A stretch of 64,000 nt of DNA. Origin: Sinomonas sp. R1AF57. Lineage in GTDB: Bacteria > Actinomycetota > Actinomycetes > Actinomycetales > Micrococcaceae. Under the pieces are notes generated by a model, which saw only the letters and a list, made by a program, of their open reading frames with translations, had not been told where the DNA came from and searched no databases. The position numbers were made by a program, and so were the translations under genes. Below, piece by piece: positions 1-8,727 of the stretch. Every line of letters starts with the position of its first letter. Position 1 is the first letter of the stretch. The stretch spans positions 876,782 to 940,781 of the forward strand of contig NZ_CP022463.1 of NCBI RefSeq assembly GCF_002224485.1, in the 5' to 3' direction.

Positions 1-495
1 GATCTCGAAGGCCCGCTGCATGCCCGGAACGAACCGGCTCCACACCGCCTCCATGAGGAACAGCCCCCGAGCCGCCGCGAGGTCGACCAGTTCCTGCGCC
101 TCGTGGGCGGTGACCGTGAAGGCCTTCTCGACCAGGACATGCTTGCCCGCCTCGAGGGCGGCCTTGGCCACCTCGTGGTGCTGCCCATGCGGCGTCGCCA
201 CGTACACGACGTCCACGTCCGGGTCCTCCACGAGCCGGCGGTACCCTGGGACCCCGGCCTCGTCCCCATAGGCGTGCGCGAAGCCGAGCTCCCGGGCGAA
301 CTGCACCGCACGGTTCGCGCTGCGCGAGCTCACGGCGTGCAGGCTCGCATCCGGCAGCAGCGTGAGGTCCCGCGTGACCGTCCGGGCTATCCCGCCGGTG
401 GAGACCACGCCCCACCGCAGCGTCGCCCCGGTGGCGGCGAGCGGATCCGACGGGGTCTGCAGGGACAGCCACGGGTGCTGGATGTGACGCGTCAT
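1..495 (-). CDS. Gfo/Idh/MocA-family oxidoreductase (C-terminal part beyond window)
   Basis: The first ~165 residues of an NAD(P)-dependent sugar or polyol dehydrogenase-like protein, read leftwards and running off the window edge. A Rossmann motif GVVSTGGIAR lies at residues 29-38. It is followed by a variant of the family's EKP motif (VLVEKAFT) and the usual helix after it (AHEAQELVDLA). The substrate cannot be told. I chose the ATG at 495 over the ATG at 504 because GGAAGG lies nine bases upstream of 495 but touches the 504 start. It is divergent from the downstream metal ATPase, with under 90 bp between them. The family is secure; the precise function is unknown. Confidence 0.85.
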   Translation of the reverse strand, partial: MTRHIQHPWLSLQTPSDPLAATGATLRWGVVSTGGIARTVTRDLTLLPDASLHAVSSRSANRAVQFARELGFAHAYGDEAGVPGYRRLVEDPDVDVVYVATPHGQHHEVAKAALEAGKHVLVEKAFTVTAHEAQELVDLAAARGLFLMEAVWSRFVPGMQRAFEI

Positions 496-582
496 ACGGG
501 CCATCCTTCCACGTCCGGTACGGCTGACGAGGACAGCCTCGCCTTGCTGGACGCGCACCGGGGTCAGGGGCAGGATCGAAGC

Positions 583-2463
583 ATGGGGATCGTGGGTGTG
601 GCCCGTCAGAATCCGCTCGTCGTCGCGGCGATCGCCGTCCTCGCCCTGTCCCTGGCGCTCGCGGCCGCAGGCCAGGACGGGCCCGCGCGGATCATCGCGA
701 GCCTGTTCGCCGGGGGAGTGGCCGCGTGGACCGCCGTCGGCATGGTCCGCTCGCTCCTGAAGGGCAAGTGGGGGCTGGACATCCTCGCCGTCACCGCGAT
801 CGTCGCGACGCTCCTGGTCGGCGAGTATGTCGCCGCGATCATCGTGGTCGTCATGCTCACCGGCGGCGAGGCGCTCGAGGACTTCGCGGCGGGGCGCGCC
901 AAGCGGGAGCTGAAGGCCCTGCTGGACCGCGCTCCCCGCGTCGCGCACCGCCAGGTGGACGGCGGGCTGGTCGAAGATGTGCTGCTCGAGGAGATCCGCC
1001 CCGGCGACCTCCTCGTCGTGAGGCCCTCGGAGGTCGTCCCCGTGGACGCCGTCCTCGTCTCGGCCGCCGCGAGCTTCGACGAGTCGTCCCTCACGGGCGA
1101 GAGCCTGCCCGTGGACCGCGAGGAGGGCGAGGACGTCCTCTCCGGCTCCGTCAACGGCACGGCCGCCGCCCTCGTGAGGGCGACGACCTCGGCGGCGGAC
1201 AGCCAGTTCTCCCAGATCGTCGCCCTCGTGCGGGAGGCTTCCGAGAGCAAGGCCCCGGTGGTCCGGCTCGCCGACCGGTATGCCGTGCCGTTCACCCTCT
1301 TCTCGCTGGCCCTCGGCGTCCTCGGCTGGTGGCTCTCGGGGGACCCGCACCGCTTCGCCGAGGTCCTCGTCGTCGCCACGCCCTGCCCGCTCCTGATCGC
1401 CGCGCCGGTGGCCTTCATGGGCGGCATGAGCCGGGCCGCGAAGCACGGCGTGATCGTCAAGGGCGGGGCCGTCATCGAGGTCCTCTCACGCGTGCGCACG
1501 GTCGCGTTCGACAAGACGGGCACCCTCACGCGCGGCCGCCCCGAGCTCGTCGACGTCCGGCCGGCGGGCACGTTCGACGCCGGCACCCTCCTGGCGCTCG
1601 CGGCCTCCGCCGAGCAGTACTCGACCCACGCGCTCGCCTCGTCGGTCGTCGAGGCCGCGCTCGCCCGCGGCCTCTGGCTCGAACGGGGAGACGGAGCCGA
1701 GGAGGCGGCCACGAACGGTGTCCTCGCCCACGTCGGCGGCCACCGCGTCCTGGTCGGCAAGCGCGCCTACGTAGGCTCCGAGGTCGGCGCCGGCCTCGAC
1801 GAGCCGGACCTCGGGCCCGGCGAACTCGCCGTCTACGTTGCCGTCGACCGCGCCTTCGCCGGCGTCGTCGTGCTCCGGGACCTCCCGCGCCCCGAAGCGA
1901 AGGGGACCCTGGAGCGGCTCGCGGCGGCCGGCGTCGGGCACACGCTCATGCTCACCGGCGACTCGCCCACCACTGCGCGCAGCATCGCGGGAGAGCTGGG
2001 CGTCACGGACGTCCGGCCCGAGCTGCTGCCGCTCGACAAGGTCGAGATCGTGCGCGCAGCCGAGCTGCGCCCGGTCCTCATGGTCGGCGACGGCGTCAAC
2101 GACGCCCCGGTCCTGGCCGCCGCCGACGTCGGGATCGCCATGGGCGCGCGCGGCTCGACGGCCGCGAGCGAATCCGCGGACGCCGTGGTGCTGGTCGAGG
2201 ACATCTCGCGCACGGCGAAGGCCGTCGAGATCGCCCAGCACACCGTCCGGGTCGCACTCCAGTCGATCTGGCTGGGCATCGCGCTCAGTGTCGGGCTCAT
2301 GCTCGTCGCGCTCACCGGTGCCCTGCCCGCCGTCGTCGGAGCCCTGCTCCAGGAGCTCGTGGACCTCGCCACGATCCTCAACGCCCTCCGGGCCATCGGG
2401 AGGGTGCGCCCACGCACAGCGGCGGCCGCCCCCGGAAGGGGAGCGGCCGCCGTCGTGCGCTGA
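583..2463 (+). CDS. Heavy-metal translocating P1B-type ATPase, TPC-motif type
   Basis: A 626-residue membrane cation pump that uses ATP to move a metal ion. Visible motifs are TGES (~170, actuator domain), TPC (266-268, where copper and zinc pumps carry CPC), DKTGT with the phosphorylated Asp at ~310, and GDGVND (~503). There is no N-terminal metal-binding domain. The P1B hallmark SxHP is SxHA here (STHALA, His ~349). Hydrophobic segments flank the actuator, with a terminal pair near residues 565-610. The ATG at 583 is preferred: upstream in-frame codons have no membrane signature, and CAGGAT ends six bases before it. The metal is not predictable; TPC-type pumps are a poorly assigned group. 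Confidence 0.9.
   Translation: MGIVGVARQNPLVVAAIAVLALSLALAAAGQDGPARIIASLFAGGVAAWTAVGMVRSLLKGKWGLDILAVTAIVATLLVGEYVAAIIVVVMLTGGEALEDFAAGRAKRELKALLDRAPRVAHRQVDGGLVEDVLLEEIRPGDLLVVRPSEVVPVDAVLVSAAASFDESSLTGESLPVDREEGEDVLSGSVNGTAAALVRATTSAADSQFSQIVALVREASESKAPVVRLADRYAVPFTLFSLALGVLGWWLSGDPHRFAEVLVVATPCPLLIAAPVAFMGGMSRAAKHGVIVKGGAVIEVLSRVRTVAFDKTGTLTRGRPELVDVRPAGTFDAGTLLALAASAEQYSTHALASSVVEAALARGLWLERGDGAEEAATNGVLAHVGGHRVLVGKRAYVGSEVGAGLDEPDLGPGELAVYVAVDRAFAGVVVLRDLPRPEAKGTLERLAAAGVGHTLMLTGDSPTTARSIAGELGVTDVRPELLPLDKVEIVRAAELRPVLMVGDGVNDAPVLAAADVGIAMGARGSTAASESADAVVLVEDISRTAKAVEIAQHTVRVALQSIWLGIALSVGLMLVALTGALPAVVGALLQELVDLATILNALRAIGRVRPRTAAAAPGRGAAAVVR
2419..2453 (+). terminator. GC-rich hairpin at the end of the ATPase gene
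   Basis: Arms 2419-2433 and 2438-2453 pair over about 15 bp with one bulged A and a GGAA loop. The hairpin lies inside the last codons of the ATPase, and the convergent chvE gene ends 36 bp past the ATPase stop, so it may stop transcription from either side. There is no clear T-run. Confidence 0.5.
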
Positions 2464-2499
2464 ACGCCCAGGGGCAGGGCCCCCGGTGCCTGAGCCAGG

Positions 2500-3606
2500 C
2501 TACTGTGTGAGCTTGCTCAGGGTCGGGTCGTTCGCGTAGGCCTCCTTGGCGTTGGCCTTGGTCACGATGACCGGCGGGAGCAGGTACGCGGGGACGGTCT
2601 TGACGCCGTTGTTGTACGACTTCTCGTCGTTCACGTCGACCTTCTGGCCGGCCTGGAGCTGCTTGACCATGTCGATGGCCTTGTTCACGAGGTTCCGGGT
2701 GTCCTTGTTGATGGTCGAGTACTGCTCGCCGGCCATGATCGACTTGACCGACTCGACCTCGGAGTCCTGGCCGGTCACGATCGGGATCGCCTTGCCGGCG
2801 CCCTTGACCGAGGTGATGATCGCGCGGGCGAGCGTGTCGTTCGGCGAGAGCACGCCGTCGAGGTTCGCGGACGTGTAGTTCGCTGCGAGCAGCGTGTCCA
2901 TGCGCTTCTGCGCGTTCTCGGCCTTCCAGCCCTGCGTCACGGCCTGCTCGAAGGACTTCTGGCCCGAGAGGACCTTCAGCGTGCCGTCGTCGATCTTCGG
3001 CTGCAGGACGCTCATGGCGCCGTCGAAGAACACCTTGGCGTTGGCATCGTCGGGGGAGCCGGCGAAGAGCTCGATGTTGTACGGGCCGCTGGGCTTCTTG
3101 GCCTTCATGCCGTCGAGGAGGGCCTGGCCCTGGAGCTGGCCGACCTTGAAGTTGTCGTACGCGACGTAGTAGTCCACCGCGTCCGTGTTCTTCAGCAGAC
3201 GGTCGTAGGCGATCACCGTCGCGCCGGAGGCCTTGGCCTGCTGGACCTGGGTGCCGAGCTGCGAGCCGTCGATCGCGCCGACGATGATGACCTTCGCGCC
3301 CTTGGTCACCATGGCCGAGATCTGGTTCTGCTGCTCGGACACGCCGCCATTCGCGAACTGGACGTCGCCCTTGAAGCCGGCTCCCTTGAGACCGTCGTTG
3401 AACAGCTGCTCGGCGAGCACCCAGTTCTCCGATGTCTTCTGCGGAAGAGCGACCCCGATGAGCGCGTCTTTGGCGAAGCCGCCCGAGCCGCTGGCCCCGC
3501 CGCTCCCGCCGGAGCTGCTCGGTTCCGAGCGGCCGCAGGCCGTCAGCGCCAGTGCTGCGATGCCAACGACCGCGACGGCCCTGGCTGCCCTTGAAAACAT
3601 GCGCAT
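2500..3606 (-). CDS. chvE: Monosaccharide ABC transporter substrate-binding lipoprotein (ChvE type)
   Basis: The 368-residue extracellular sugar-binding component, tethered as a lipoprotein: a positively charged N-terminus, a hydrophobic stretch and the lipobox LTAC with Cys24. The mature protein follows ChvE/xylose-binding proteins closely, with YDRLLKN, NIELFAGSPDD, the SPND hinge region and GEQYSTINKDTR. ChvE-type proteins bind several aldoses (galactose, glucose, arabinose, xylose), so the substrate is broad or uncertain. The ATG at 3606 has GCGGAGAAC just upstream. It is the last gene of the operon gguA-gguB-chvE, 101 bp after gguB, which leaves room for a separate RNA processing or promoter signal. 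Confidence 0.93.
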   Translation of the reverse strand: MRMFSRAARAVAVVGIAALALTACGRSEPSSSGGSGGASGSGGFAKDALIGVALPQKTSENWVLAEQLFNDGLKGAGFKGDVQFANGGVSEQQNQISAMVTKGAKVIIVGAIDGSQLGTQVQQAKASGATVIAYDRLLKNTDAVDYYVAYDNFKVGQLQGQALLDGMKAKKPSGPYNIELFAGSPDDANAKVFFDGAMSVLQPKIDDGTLKVLSGQKSFEQAVTQGWKAENAQKRMDTLLAANYTSANLDGVLSPNDTLARAIITSVKGAGKAIPIVTGQDSEVESVKSIMAGEQYSTINKDTRNLVNKAIDMVKQLQAGQKVDVNDEKSYNNGVKTVPAYLLPPVIVTKANAKEAYANDPTLSKLTQ

Positions 3607-3707
3607 GTTCTCCGCTTTCTTCTGTGTGTTCGTGATGGTGTTTGGTGGGGAACTGTGGGCTGGCGCCGAGCGGGGACGCACGACGCCGTGTGGTCGGCCT
3701 GGGCGCC

Positions 3708-4991
3708 TCAGGCGTCCTTGGCCAGGACCTCGCTGGTCTTGGTGGTCTCGTCCGGCTGGAGCGGGGTGCCCCGGGTGCCCGTGCCGCCGCCACCGCCGCG
3801 GATGAGCAGGCCGATGATCGAGCGCCGGCCCTGGGTCTTGTTGTAGACGTCGAACGCGACGGCGGCCAGGAGCACGAGGCCCTTGATGATCGCGGTGAGG
3901 TCCGCGCCCACGCCGAGCAGCTGGAGGCCGTTGTTGAGGACCGCCATGACGAGGCCACCGACGATCGACCCGATGACCGTGCCGACGCCGCCGGTGACTG
4001 CCGCGCCGCCGATGAACACGGCCGCGATCGCGTCGAGCTCCCAGCCGGTGCCGTCGAACGGGCCGGACGCTGTGGAGCGGGCCACGAAGACCATGCCGGC
4101 CAGGGCCGCGAGGATGGCCATGTTCATCATGACGAGGAAGTTGACCTTCTTGGACTGCACGCCGGAGAGCTCGGCGGCGTGGCGGTTGCCGCCGACCGCA
4201 TAGATGTGGCGCCCGATCACGGTCTTGGCCGAGATGAAGCCGTAGAGCAGGACAAGGATGCCGAGGATGATGCCCGAGACGGGGAACGAGGTGCCGGGGC
4301 GGCCGGTGGCGAAGAGGTACGTCGCGTAGAGGATCGCGCCGCAGATCAGGACGAGCTTCGTGACGGTCACCCACAGCTCCGGGACCTCGGCCCCGAGCTC
4401 CTTCGCGGTGCGGCGGTTCCTGACCTCGAAGAAGACCACGGCGGCCGCGCCGAGGAGCCCGAGGAGCAGGGTGAGATTGTTGTAGCCCGTGTCCGGGCCG
4501 ACCTCCGGGAGGAAGCCCGCGCCGATGGTCTGGAAGTCGCGTGGCACCGGGATGGTGTTCGACTTGCCGATGTACTGGTTCACGCCGCGGAAGATGAGCA
4601 TGCCGGCGAGCGTGACGATGAAGGCCGGGATGCCGACGTACGCGACCCAGAACCCCTGCCACGCGCCGATCACCGCGCCGATCGCGAGTCCCAGCAGGAA
4701 GCCGACCCACGAGGGGAGGCCCCAGTCGCGGATCGCGAGGGCCACGATGATCCCCACCGCTGCCGCGACCGAGCCGACCGAGAGGTCGATGTGGCCAGCG
4801 ATGATCACCAGGACCATGCCGATGGCGAGGATCAGGATGTAGGAGTTGCCATTGAAGAGGTTGATCACGTTGTCCGGAGTCAGCGTGAGACCGCCGGTCA
4901 GGATCTGGAACAGCACGATCAGTGCCACGAGGGCGAAGATCATGCCGAACTGGCGGGTGTTCCCGCCGAAGAGCTTCTTGAGGGCGTCCAT
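3708..4991 (-). CDS. gguB: Monosaccharide ABC transporter permease (GguB/MmsB type)
   Basis: A 427-residue integral membrane permease of the BPD_transp_2 (RbsC/XylH) family that forms the channel for the ChvE-delivered sugar. About ten hydrophobic segments are visible, with family motifs GHIDLSVGS near residue 66 and AVFIGGAAVTGGVGTVIGS in the C-terminal half. The tail after residue ~395 is Gly/Thr-rich and cytoplasmic. The start ATG at 4991 has AAGGAC seven bases upstream. It is 31 bp downstream of gguA on the same strand, so the two are co-transcribed. Confidence 0.93.
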   Translation of the reverse strand: MDALKKLFGGNTRQFGMIFALVALIVLFQILTGGLTLTPDNVINLFNGNSYILILAIGMVLVIIAGHIDLSVGSVAAAVGIIVALAIRDWGLPSWVGFLLGLAIGAVIGAWQGFWVAYVGIPAFIVTLAGMLIFRGVNQYIGKSNTIPVPRDFQTIGAGFLPEVGPDTGYNNLTLLLGLLGAAAVVFFEVRNRRTAKELGAEVPELWVTVTKLVLICGAILYATYLFATGRPGTSFPVSGIILGILVLLYGFISAKTVIGRHIYAVGGNRHAAELSGVQSKKVNFLVMMNMAILAALAGMVFVARSTASGPFDGTGWELDAIAAVFIGGAAVTGGVGTVIGSIVGGLVMAVLNNGLQLLGVGADLTAIIKGLVLLAAVAFDVYNKTQGRRSIIGLLIRGGGGGTGTRGTPLQPDETTKTSEVLAKDA

Positions 4992-5022
4992 GGGGTGTCC
5001 TTCGGTCTCCTGGTTCTTCGTC

Positions 5023-6567
5023 TCAGGCCGTCTTGCGGGTCTGGGTCATGAGCTTCATGAGGCTCTCCTGCGTAGCCTCTTCCTTGGTCAGGACCCCGGT
5101 GATGGCGCCCTCGAAGATGGTGTAGATGCGGTCCGAGAGGCCGAGGAGCTCGGGCAGCTCTGACGAGATGACGATGACGCCCTTGCCCTGGCTCGCGAGC
5201 CTCTGGATGATGCCGTAGATCTCGTACTTCGCCCCGACGTCGATGCCGCGGGTCGGCTCGTCGAGGATGAGCAGCTCGGGGTCGGTGAACATCCACTTGG
5301 CGAGGACGACCTTCTGCTGGTTGCCGCCCGAGAGCTTGGCCACCCCCTCGTCGACGCTCGGGGTCTTGGTCCGCAGCGACCGCCGGTACTCCTCGGCGAC
5401 CTTGTACTCGCGGTTGCGGTCGACGACGAGGCCCCGGGTGATCTTGTTCAGTGCGGCCGAGACGGTGGTCGTCTTGATGTCGTCCAGGAGGTTCAGCCCG
5501 AGCGACTTGCGGTCCTCGGTGACGTATCCGAGGCCGGCCTCGATCGCCTGGGCGACCGTGCGCATCCTGACCTCCTTGCCGTGCATGAAGGTCTGGCCCG
5601 AGAGGACCTTGCCGTACGAGTGGCCGAAGATGCTGCGGGCGAGCTCTGTCCGCCCGGCGCCCATGAGCCCGGCGAAGCCCACGATCTCGCCCTTGCGCAC
5701 GAAGAAGCTCGAGTTCTTGCACACGAGCCGGTCGGCGACCTGGGGGTGCTGGACGGTCCAGTTCCGGACCTCGAACAGGACCTCGCCGATGGTGGGCGTG
5801 TGGTCGGGGAACCGGGACTCGAGCGTGCGGCCGACCATCCCCTTGATGATGCGGTCCTCGTCCACGCCGTCCGCCTTGACGTTGAGGGTCTCGATGGACT
5901 TCCCGTCGCGGATGATCGTGATCTCGTCCGCGATCTGCTCGATCTCGTTGAGCTTGTGGGAGATCATGATGCTCGTGACGCCGCGGCCCTTGAGGCCGAC
6001 GATGAGGTCGAGCAGGTGCTGGGAGTCCGACTCGTTCAGCGCCGCCGTCGGCTCGTCGAGGATGAGCAGCCGCACCGACTTGTTGAGGGCCTTGGCGATC
6101 TCGACGAGCTGCTGCTTGCCGACGCCGATCTCCTTGATGGGCGTGTCCGGGTCGTCGGCCAGGCCCACGCGGGCGAGCAGTTCGAGGGAGCGCTTGCGGG
6201 CTTCCTTCCAGTCGATGACGCCGCGCTTGGTCGGCTCGTTGCCGAGGAAGATGTTCTCCATGATCGAGAGCTCGGGGATGAGCGCGAGCTCCTGGTGGAT
6301 GATCACGATGCCCGCGTGCTCGCTGGCACGGATGTCCTTGAACTCCTGGACCTCGCCCTGGTAGACGATCTCGCCGGAGTAGGAGCCGTGCGGGTAGACA
6401 CCCGAGAGCACCTTCATCAGCGTGGACTTGCCGGCGCCGTTCTCCCCGCAGATGGCGTGGATCTCGCCGGCCTTCACCTTCAGGTTCACGTTCGAGAGTG
6501 CCTTGACCCCCGGGAACTCCTTCGTGATGGACCTCATCTCGAGGATCACCGCTTCGTTCGGCGCCAT
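5023..6567 (-). CDS. gguA: Monosaccharide ABC transporter ATP-binding protein, two ABC domains (GguA/MmsA)
   Basis: A 514-residue double ATPase that powers the ChvE-GguB sugar importer. The first domain has Walker [10 protein letters not shown] at 41-49. The second has the signature [14 protein letters not shown] and Walker [13 protein letters not shown]; its Walker A is the usual degenerate form for this family ([10 protein letters not shown]). The ATG at 6567 follows a strong AGGAGG nine bases upstream. The longer reading frame upstream (to 6663) overlaps the promoter and is not coding. It is the first gene of the operon and lies downstream of the co-oriented ROK regulator. Confidence 0.94.
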   Translation of the reverse strand: MAPNEAVILEMRSITKEFPGVKALSNVNLKVKAGEIHAICGENGAGKSTLMKVLSGVYPHGSYSGEIVYQGEVQEFKDIRASEHAGIVIIHQELALIPELSIMENIFLGNEPTKRGVIDWKEARKRSLELLARVGLADDPDTPIKEIGVGKQQLVEIAKALNKSVRLLILDEPTAALNESDSQHLLDLIVGLKGRGVTSIMISHKLNEIEQIADEITIIRDGKSIETLNVKADGVDEDRIIKGMVGRTLESRFPDHTPTIGEVLFEVRNWTVQHPQVADRLVCKNSSFFVRKGEIVGFAGLMGAGRTELARSIFGHSYGKVLSGQTFMHGKEVRMRTVAQAIEAGLGYVTEDRKSLGLNLLDDIKTTTVSAALNKITRGLVVDRNREYKVAEEYRRSLRTKTPSVDEGVAKLSGGNQQKVVLAKWMFTDPELLILDEPTRGIDVGAKYEIYGIIQRLASQGKGVIVISSELPELLGLSDRIYTIFEGAITGVLTKEEATQESLMKLMTQTRKTA

Positions 6568-6629
6568 GTGCCGCTGCCTCCTGGTCGAACGTCGTTGTCC
6601 GGCGGCCTGATCGGCGGCGCCGTCTGAGT

Positions 6630-6644
6630 AGAAAGTAAACAAGC
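6630..6644. promoter_or_regulatory. Candidate ROK operator near gguA promoter
   Basis: The motif AGAAAGTAAACAAGC overlaps the -10 of the gguA promoter. A similar AGAAATAAAC sequence stands just upstream of the neighbouring ROK regulator (7954-7968). Shared AT-rich words at both promoters of a regulator-transporter pair suggest, but do not prove, a common operator. Confidence 0.3.
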
Positions 6645-6663
6645 ATGCACAGGTTGCCGTCAA
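6634..6663 (-). promoter_or_regulatory. Promoter of gguA-gguB-chvE
   Basis: On the minus strand TTGACG (6663-6658) and TTTACT (6639-6634) are separated by 18 bases, giving a near-consensus housekeeping promoter. The expected transcript starts near 6627, leaving a leader of about 60 bases before the AGGAGG site of gguA. Confidence 0.6.
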
Positions 6664-6727
6664 GCCTTTAACGCAATCGTGGTGAGGTCACCGTGCGCGG
6701 TGCGTGGCCGGCGTCGTGCGCGAGCGG

Positions 6728-7918
6728 TCAGTGGTGGGCGATGTCCGCGTTCTGGAAGACCAGCGCGGCCGCGCCGAGCACCTCCGCGCGGGCGCCGAGC
6801 GCGGACATGGTGACGGTGGTGGTCTCGCCGATGAGCGGGACCGCGTGACGGAGCAGCCCGCGCCGGATCGGCTCGAGCAGGATCTCTCCGAGGTCCGCCA
6901 GAGGCCCGCCGATGACGATCACCTCGGGGTTGATGAGGTTGGCGACGTTGCCGAGTGCGCGGCCGACGGCGAGCCCGGCGTCGTCGATGACCCGCAGCAC
7001 GGCGGGGTGGCCCGCGAGGGCGCGCCGGACGATCTCGTCCGGGGTGAGCGGCTCCGGCTGGCCGCGCGAGAGGAGCTCTGACATGGTGGTCGTCGAGGCG
7101 ACGGTCTCGAGGCATCCGCGGTTGCCGCAGCGGCACACGGCCCCGTGTTCGACGATGGTGGCGTGGCCGATCTCGCCGGTCACGCCGACCTGCCCGTAGA
7201 ACAGCAGGCCGTTGAGGATCAGCCCGGCGCCGATGCCCGAGCCGATCTTGACGAAGACGAGGTTCTCTACGCCGCTGTGCGGGCCCCATGTGACCTCGCT
7301 CAGCGCGCCCAGGTTGGCGTCGTTGTCCACGAAGACGGGCAGTCCCAGCCGTTCCTCGAGGTGCGCGAGGAGGTGGAACCCGACCCACTCCGGAAGGATG
7401 GCGCCCTGGGCGACTGTCCCCGTCCGGTGGTCGATCGGACCGGGGATGCCAGCGCCTACGCCCACGACGTCCGCGCGGCGCACGCCAGCGTCCTCGAGGA
7501 GCGAGTCCAGGAGGTCCACGGCCGCGGAGATGCTCACGTCGGCCTCATGTCCGAGCGGCAGCGTGATGTTCTGCTCGGCGAGGACCTCGTAGGCGAGGTT
7601 GGCCAGGACGACTCGCAGGTGCCGCCGTCCGAAGTCGATCCCGACCGCCACCGCCGAGTTGCTGTTCAGGCGGACGCTCAGGGCCCTCCGGCCGGAACTC
7701 GTGGTCGGCTCGGTGGCGACGACGCCGGCGTCGTGCAGCACCTTGACGATGTTGGACACGGTCGCGGTGGAGAGGCCGGTCTGCCGCGACAGCTCGGCCT
7801 GCGTGGCCGGGCCCGCCATGAGGGTTTCCACGATGCGCTGCTCGTTGAGCTTTCGCAGGGCCGATTGGGAGCCCGGGTTGTCGGTGGCGCTCGTCGTCGA
7901 ACGCAGCGTGGAGACCAT
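6728..7918 (-). CDS. ROK-family transcriptional regulator
   Basis: A 396-residue sugar-responsive repressor of the NagC/XylR (ROK) type. Residues ~20-85 form a winged helix-turn-helix (TQAELSRQTGLSTATVSNIV). The rest is a ROK sugar-kinase fold with VDNDAN, GEIGHATI and the zinc motif CRCGNRGCLE. Upstream in-frame starts exist at 7939 (ATG) and 7954 (TTG). I prefer the ATG at 7918 because GGGGAAG lies about nine bases before it and the other two lack a ribosome site. Its place directly before gguA in the same direction suggests it controls that sugar importer. The presence of the DNA-binding domain argues against a plain glucokinase. Confidence 0.88.
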   Translation of the reverse strand: MVSTLRSTTSATDNPGSQSALRKLNEQRIVETLMAGPATQAELSRQTGLSTATVSNIVKVLHDAGVVATEPTTSSGRRALSVRLNSNSAVAVGIDFGRRHLRVVLANLAYEVLAEQNITLPLGHEADVSISAAVDLLDSLLEDAGVRRADVVGVGAGIPGPIDHRTGTVAQGAILPEWVGFHLLAHLEERLGLPVFVDNDANLGALSEVTWGPHSGVENLVFVKIGSGIGAGLILNGLLFYGQVGVTGEIGHATIVEHGAVCRCGNRGCLETVASTTTMSELLSRGQPEPLTPDEIVRRALAGHPAVLRVIDDAGLAVGRALGNVANLINPEVIVIGGPLADLGEILLEPIRRGLLRHAVPLIGETTTVTMSALGARAEVLGAAALVFQNADIAHH

Positions 7919-7953
7919 GCGGTACAGCTTCCCCTTCATCCGGCTTGTCGTCA

Positions 7954-7968
7954 AGAAATAAACGCAAC
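7954..7968. promoter_or_regulatory. Candidate ROK operator upstream of its own gene
   Basis: AGAAATAAACGCAAC is an AT-rich island in GC-rich DNA about 36 bp upstream of the ROK start. It matches the sequence at 6630-6644 in the AGAAA(G)TAAAC core. Autoregulation is inferred only. Confidence 0.25.
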
Positions 7969-8046
7969 AGGTGCGCCATGCGTTCCAGTCTTGCGGAGTC
8001 GGCGGCCTGCCGGGCGCAGCCGGCCAGGCGCAACTACGCTGAGGGC

Positions 8047-8574
8047 ATGAGCCCAGTCATCGAATTCGGCGGCGCTGCCCCCGACATCCATCCCAGTGCG
8101 TTCGTCGCACCGACGGCGAGCATCATCGGCGACGCGCACCTCGCAGAGCACTCGAGCGCGTTCTACGGCGTCTCCGTCCGCGGCGACAGCGCCACCATTT
8201 CTGTCGGCGCGGGGAGCAACCTCCAGGACAACGTCGTCCTCCATGCGGACGCCGGCTTTCCCTGCACGGTCGGCGCCGGCGTTTCGGTGGGGCACAACGC
8301 CGTCGTGCACGGGTGCACCGTGGAGGACAACGTCCTGGTCGGGATGGGCGCGACCATCATGAACGGCGCCGTCATCGGATCTGGCTCGCTCGTGGCTGCA
8401 GGCGCCGTCGTGCTCGAGGGCACCGTGGTGCCGCCGCGCTCGCTCGTGGCCGGCGTGCCTGCGAAGGTCCGTCGCGAGCTGTCCGACGAGGAGGTCGAGT
8501 CGGTGCGCCGCAACGCCACGCACTACGTCGACCTGGCCCGCGCCCACCGGCAGGCCAACGGCCACCACTCCTGA
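8047..8574 (+). CDS. Gamma-carbonic anhydrase family protein
   Basis: A 175-residue left-handed beta-helix protein built from hexapeptide repeats (for example IIGDAHL, VSVGHNAVVHG, GAVIGSG). The sequence resembles the YrdA/CaiE group. The His ligands of the trimeric gamma-class metal site are present (HADAGF, GHNAVVHG). Such proteins bind a metal and may hydrate CO2, but many have no proven activity. The start is the ATG at 8047: a -10 hexamer TACGCT (8035-8040) ends six bases before it, so the mRNA may be leaderless. It is divergent from the ROK gene. Confidence 0.88.
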   Translation: MSPVIEFGGAAPDIHPSAFVAPTASIIGDAHLAEHSSAFYGVSVRGDSATISVGAGSNLQDNVVLHADAGFPCTVGAGVSVGHNAVVHGCTVEDNVLVGMGATIMNGAVIGSGSLVAAGAVVLEGTVVPPRSLVAGVPAKVRRELSDEEVESVRRNATHYVDLARAHRQANGHHS

Positions 8575-8580
8575 CCGGCC

Positions 8581-8714
8581 CGCCGAGGTCACCCCCTCTG
8601 GCGCCGAGGTCACCCCGTGTGCCGCCGTAAAGGGTGATTTCGGGCCCACAGGGGGTGACGTCGCGCGCACAGGGGGTGACTTCGCGCCCACAGGCGGTGA
8701 CCTCGGCGAAGAGG
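8581..8714. repeat. 21-bp tandem repeat array, inverted arrangement
   Basis: Two leftward units (8581-8601, 8602-8622) are followed by four rightward units (8631-8651, 8652-8672, 8673-8693, 8694-8714), all sharing the core GGGGTGACTTCGCGC. The two halves are inverted, so the RNA would fold into a long hairpin. The array fills the space between two convergent genes (gamma-carbonic anhydrase and purU). It could act as a terminator, but it has no T-run and its unit recurs elsewhere in this window. Confidence 0.85.
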
Positions 8715-8727
8715 GCGGGGGCAGGGG

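Noticed and set aside
606-1760. 384-residue open frame antisense to the P-type ATPase
   Set aside because: Arg/Ser/Thr-rich composition typical of shadow frames in GC-rich DNA; no domain, no ribosome site, and the plus strand has a clear family.
6568-6663. N-terminal 32-residue extension of GguA
   Set aside because: It would begin at the TTG of the -35 hexamer and cover the promoter; AGGAGG precedes the ATG at 6567.
7926-7954. Promoter with TTGACG -35 before the ROK gene
   Set aside because: The hexamer 17 bases downstream is GAAGCT, which is not a -10; TTGACG there is also the TTG start candidate.
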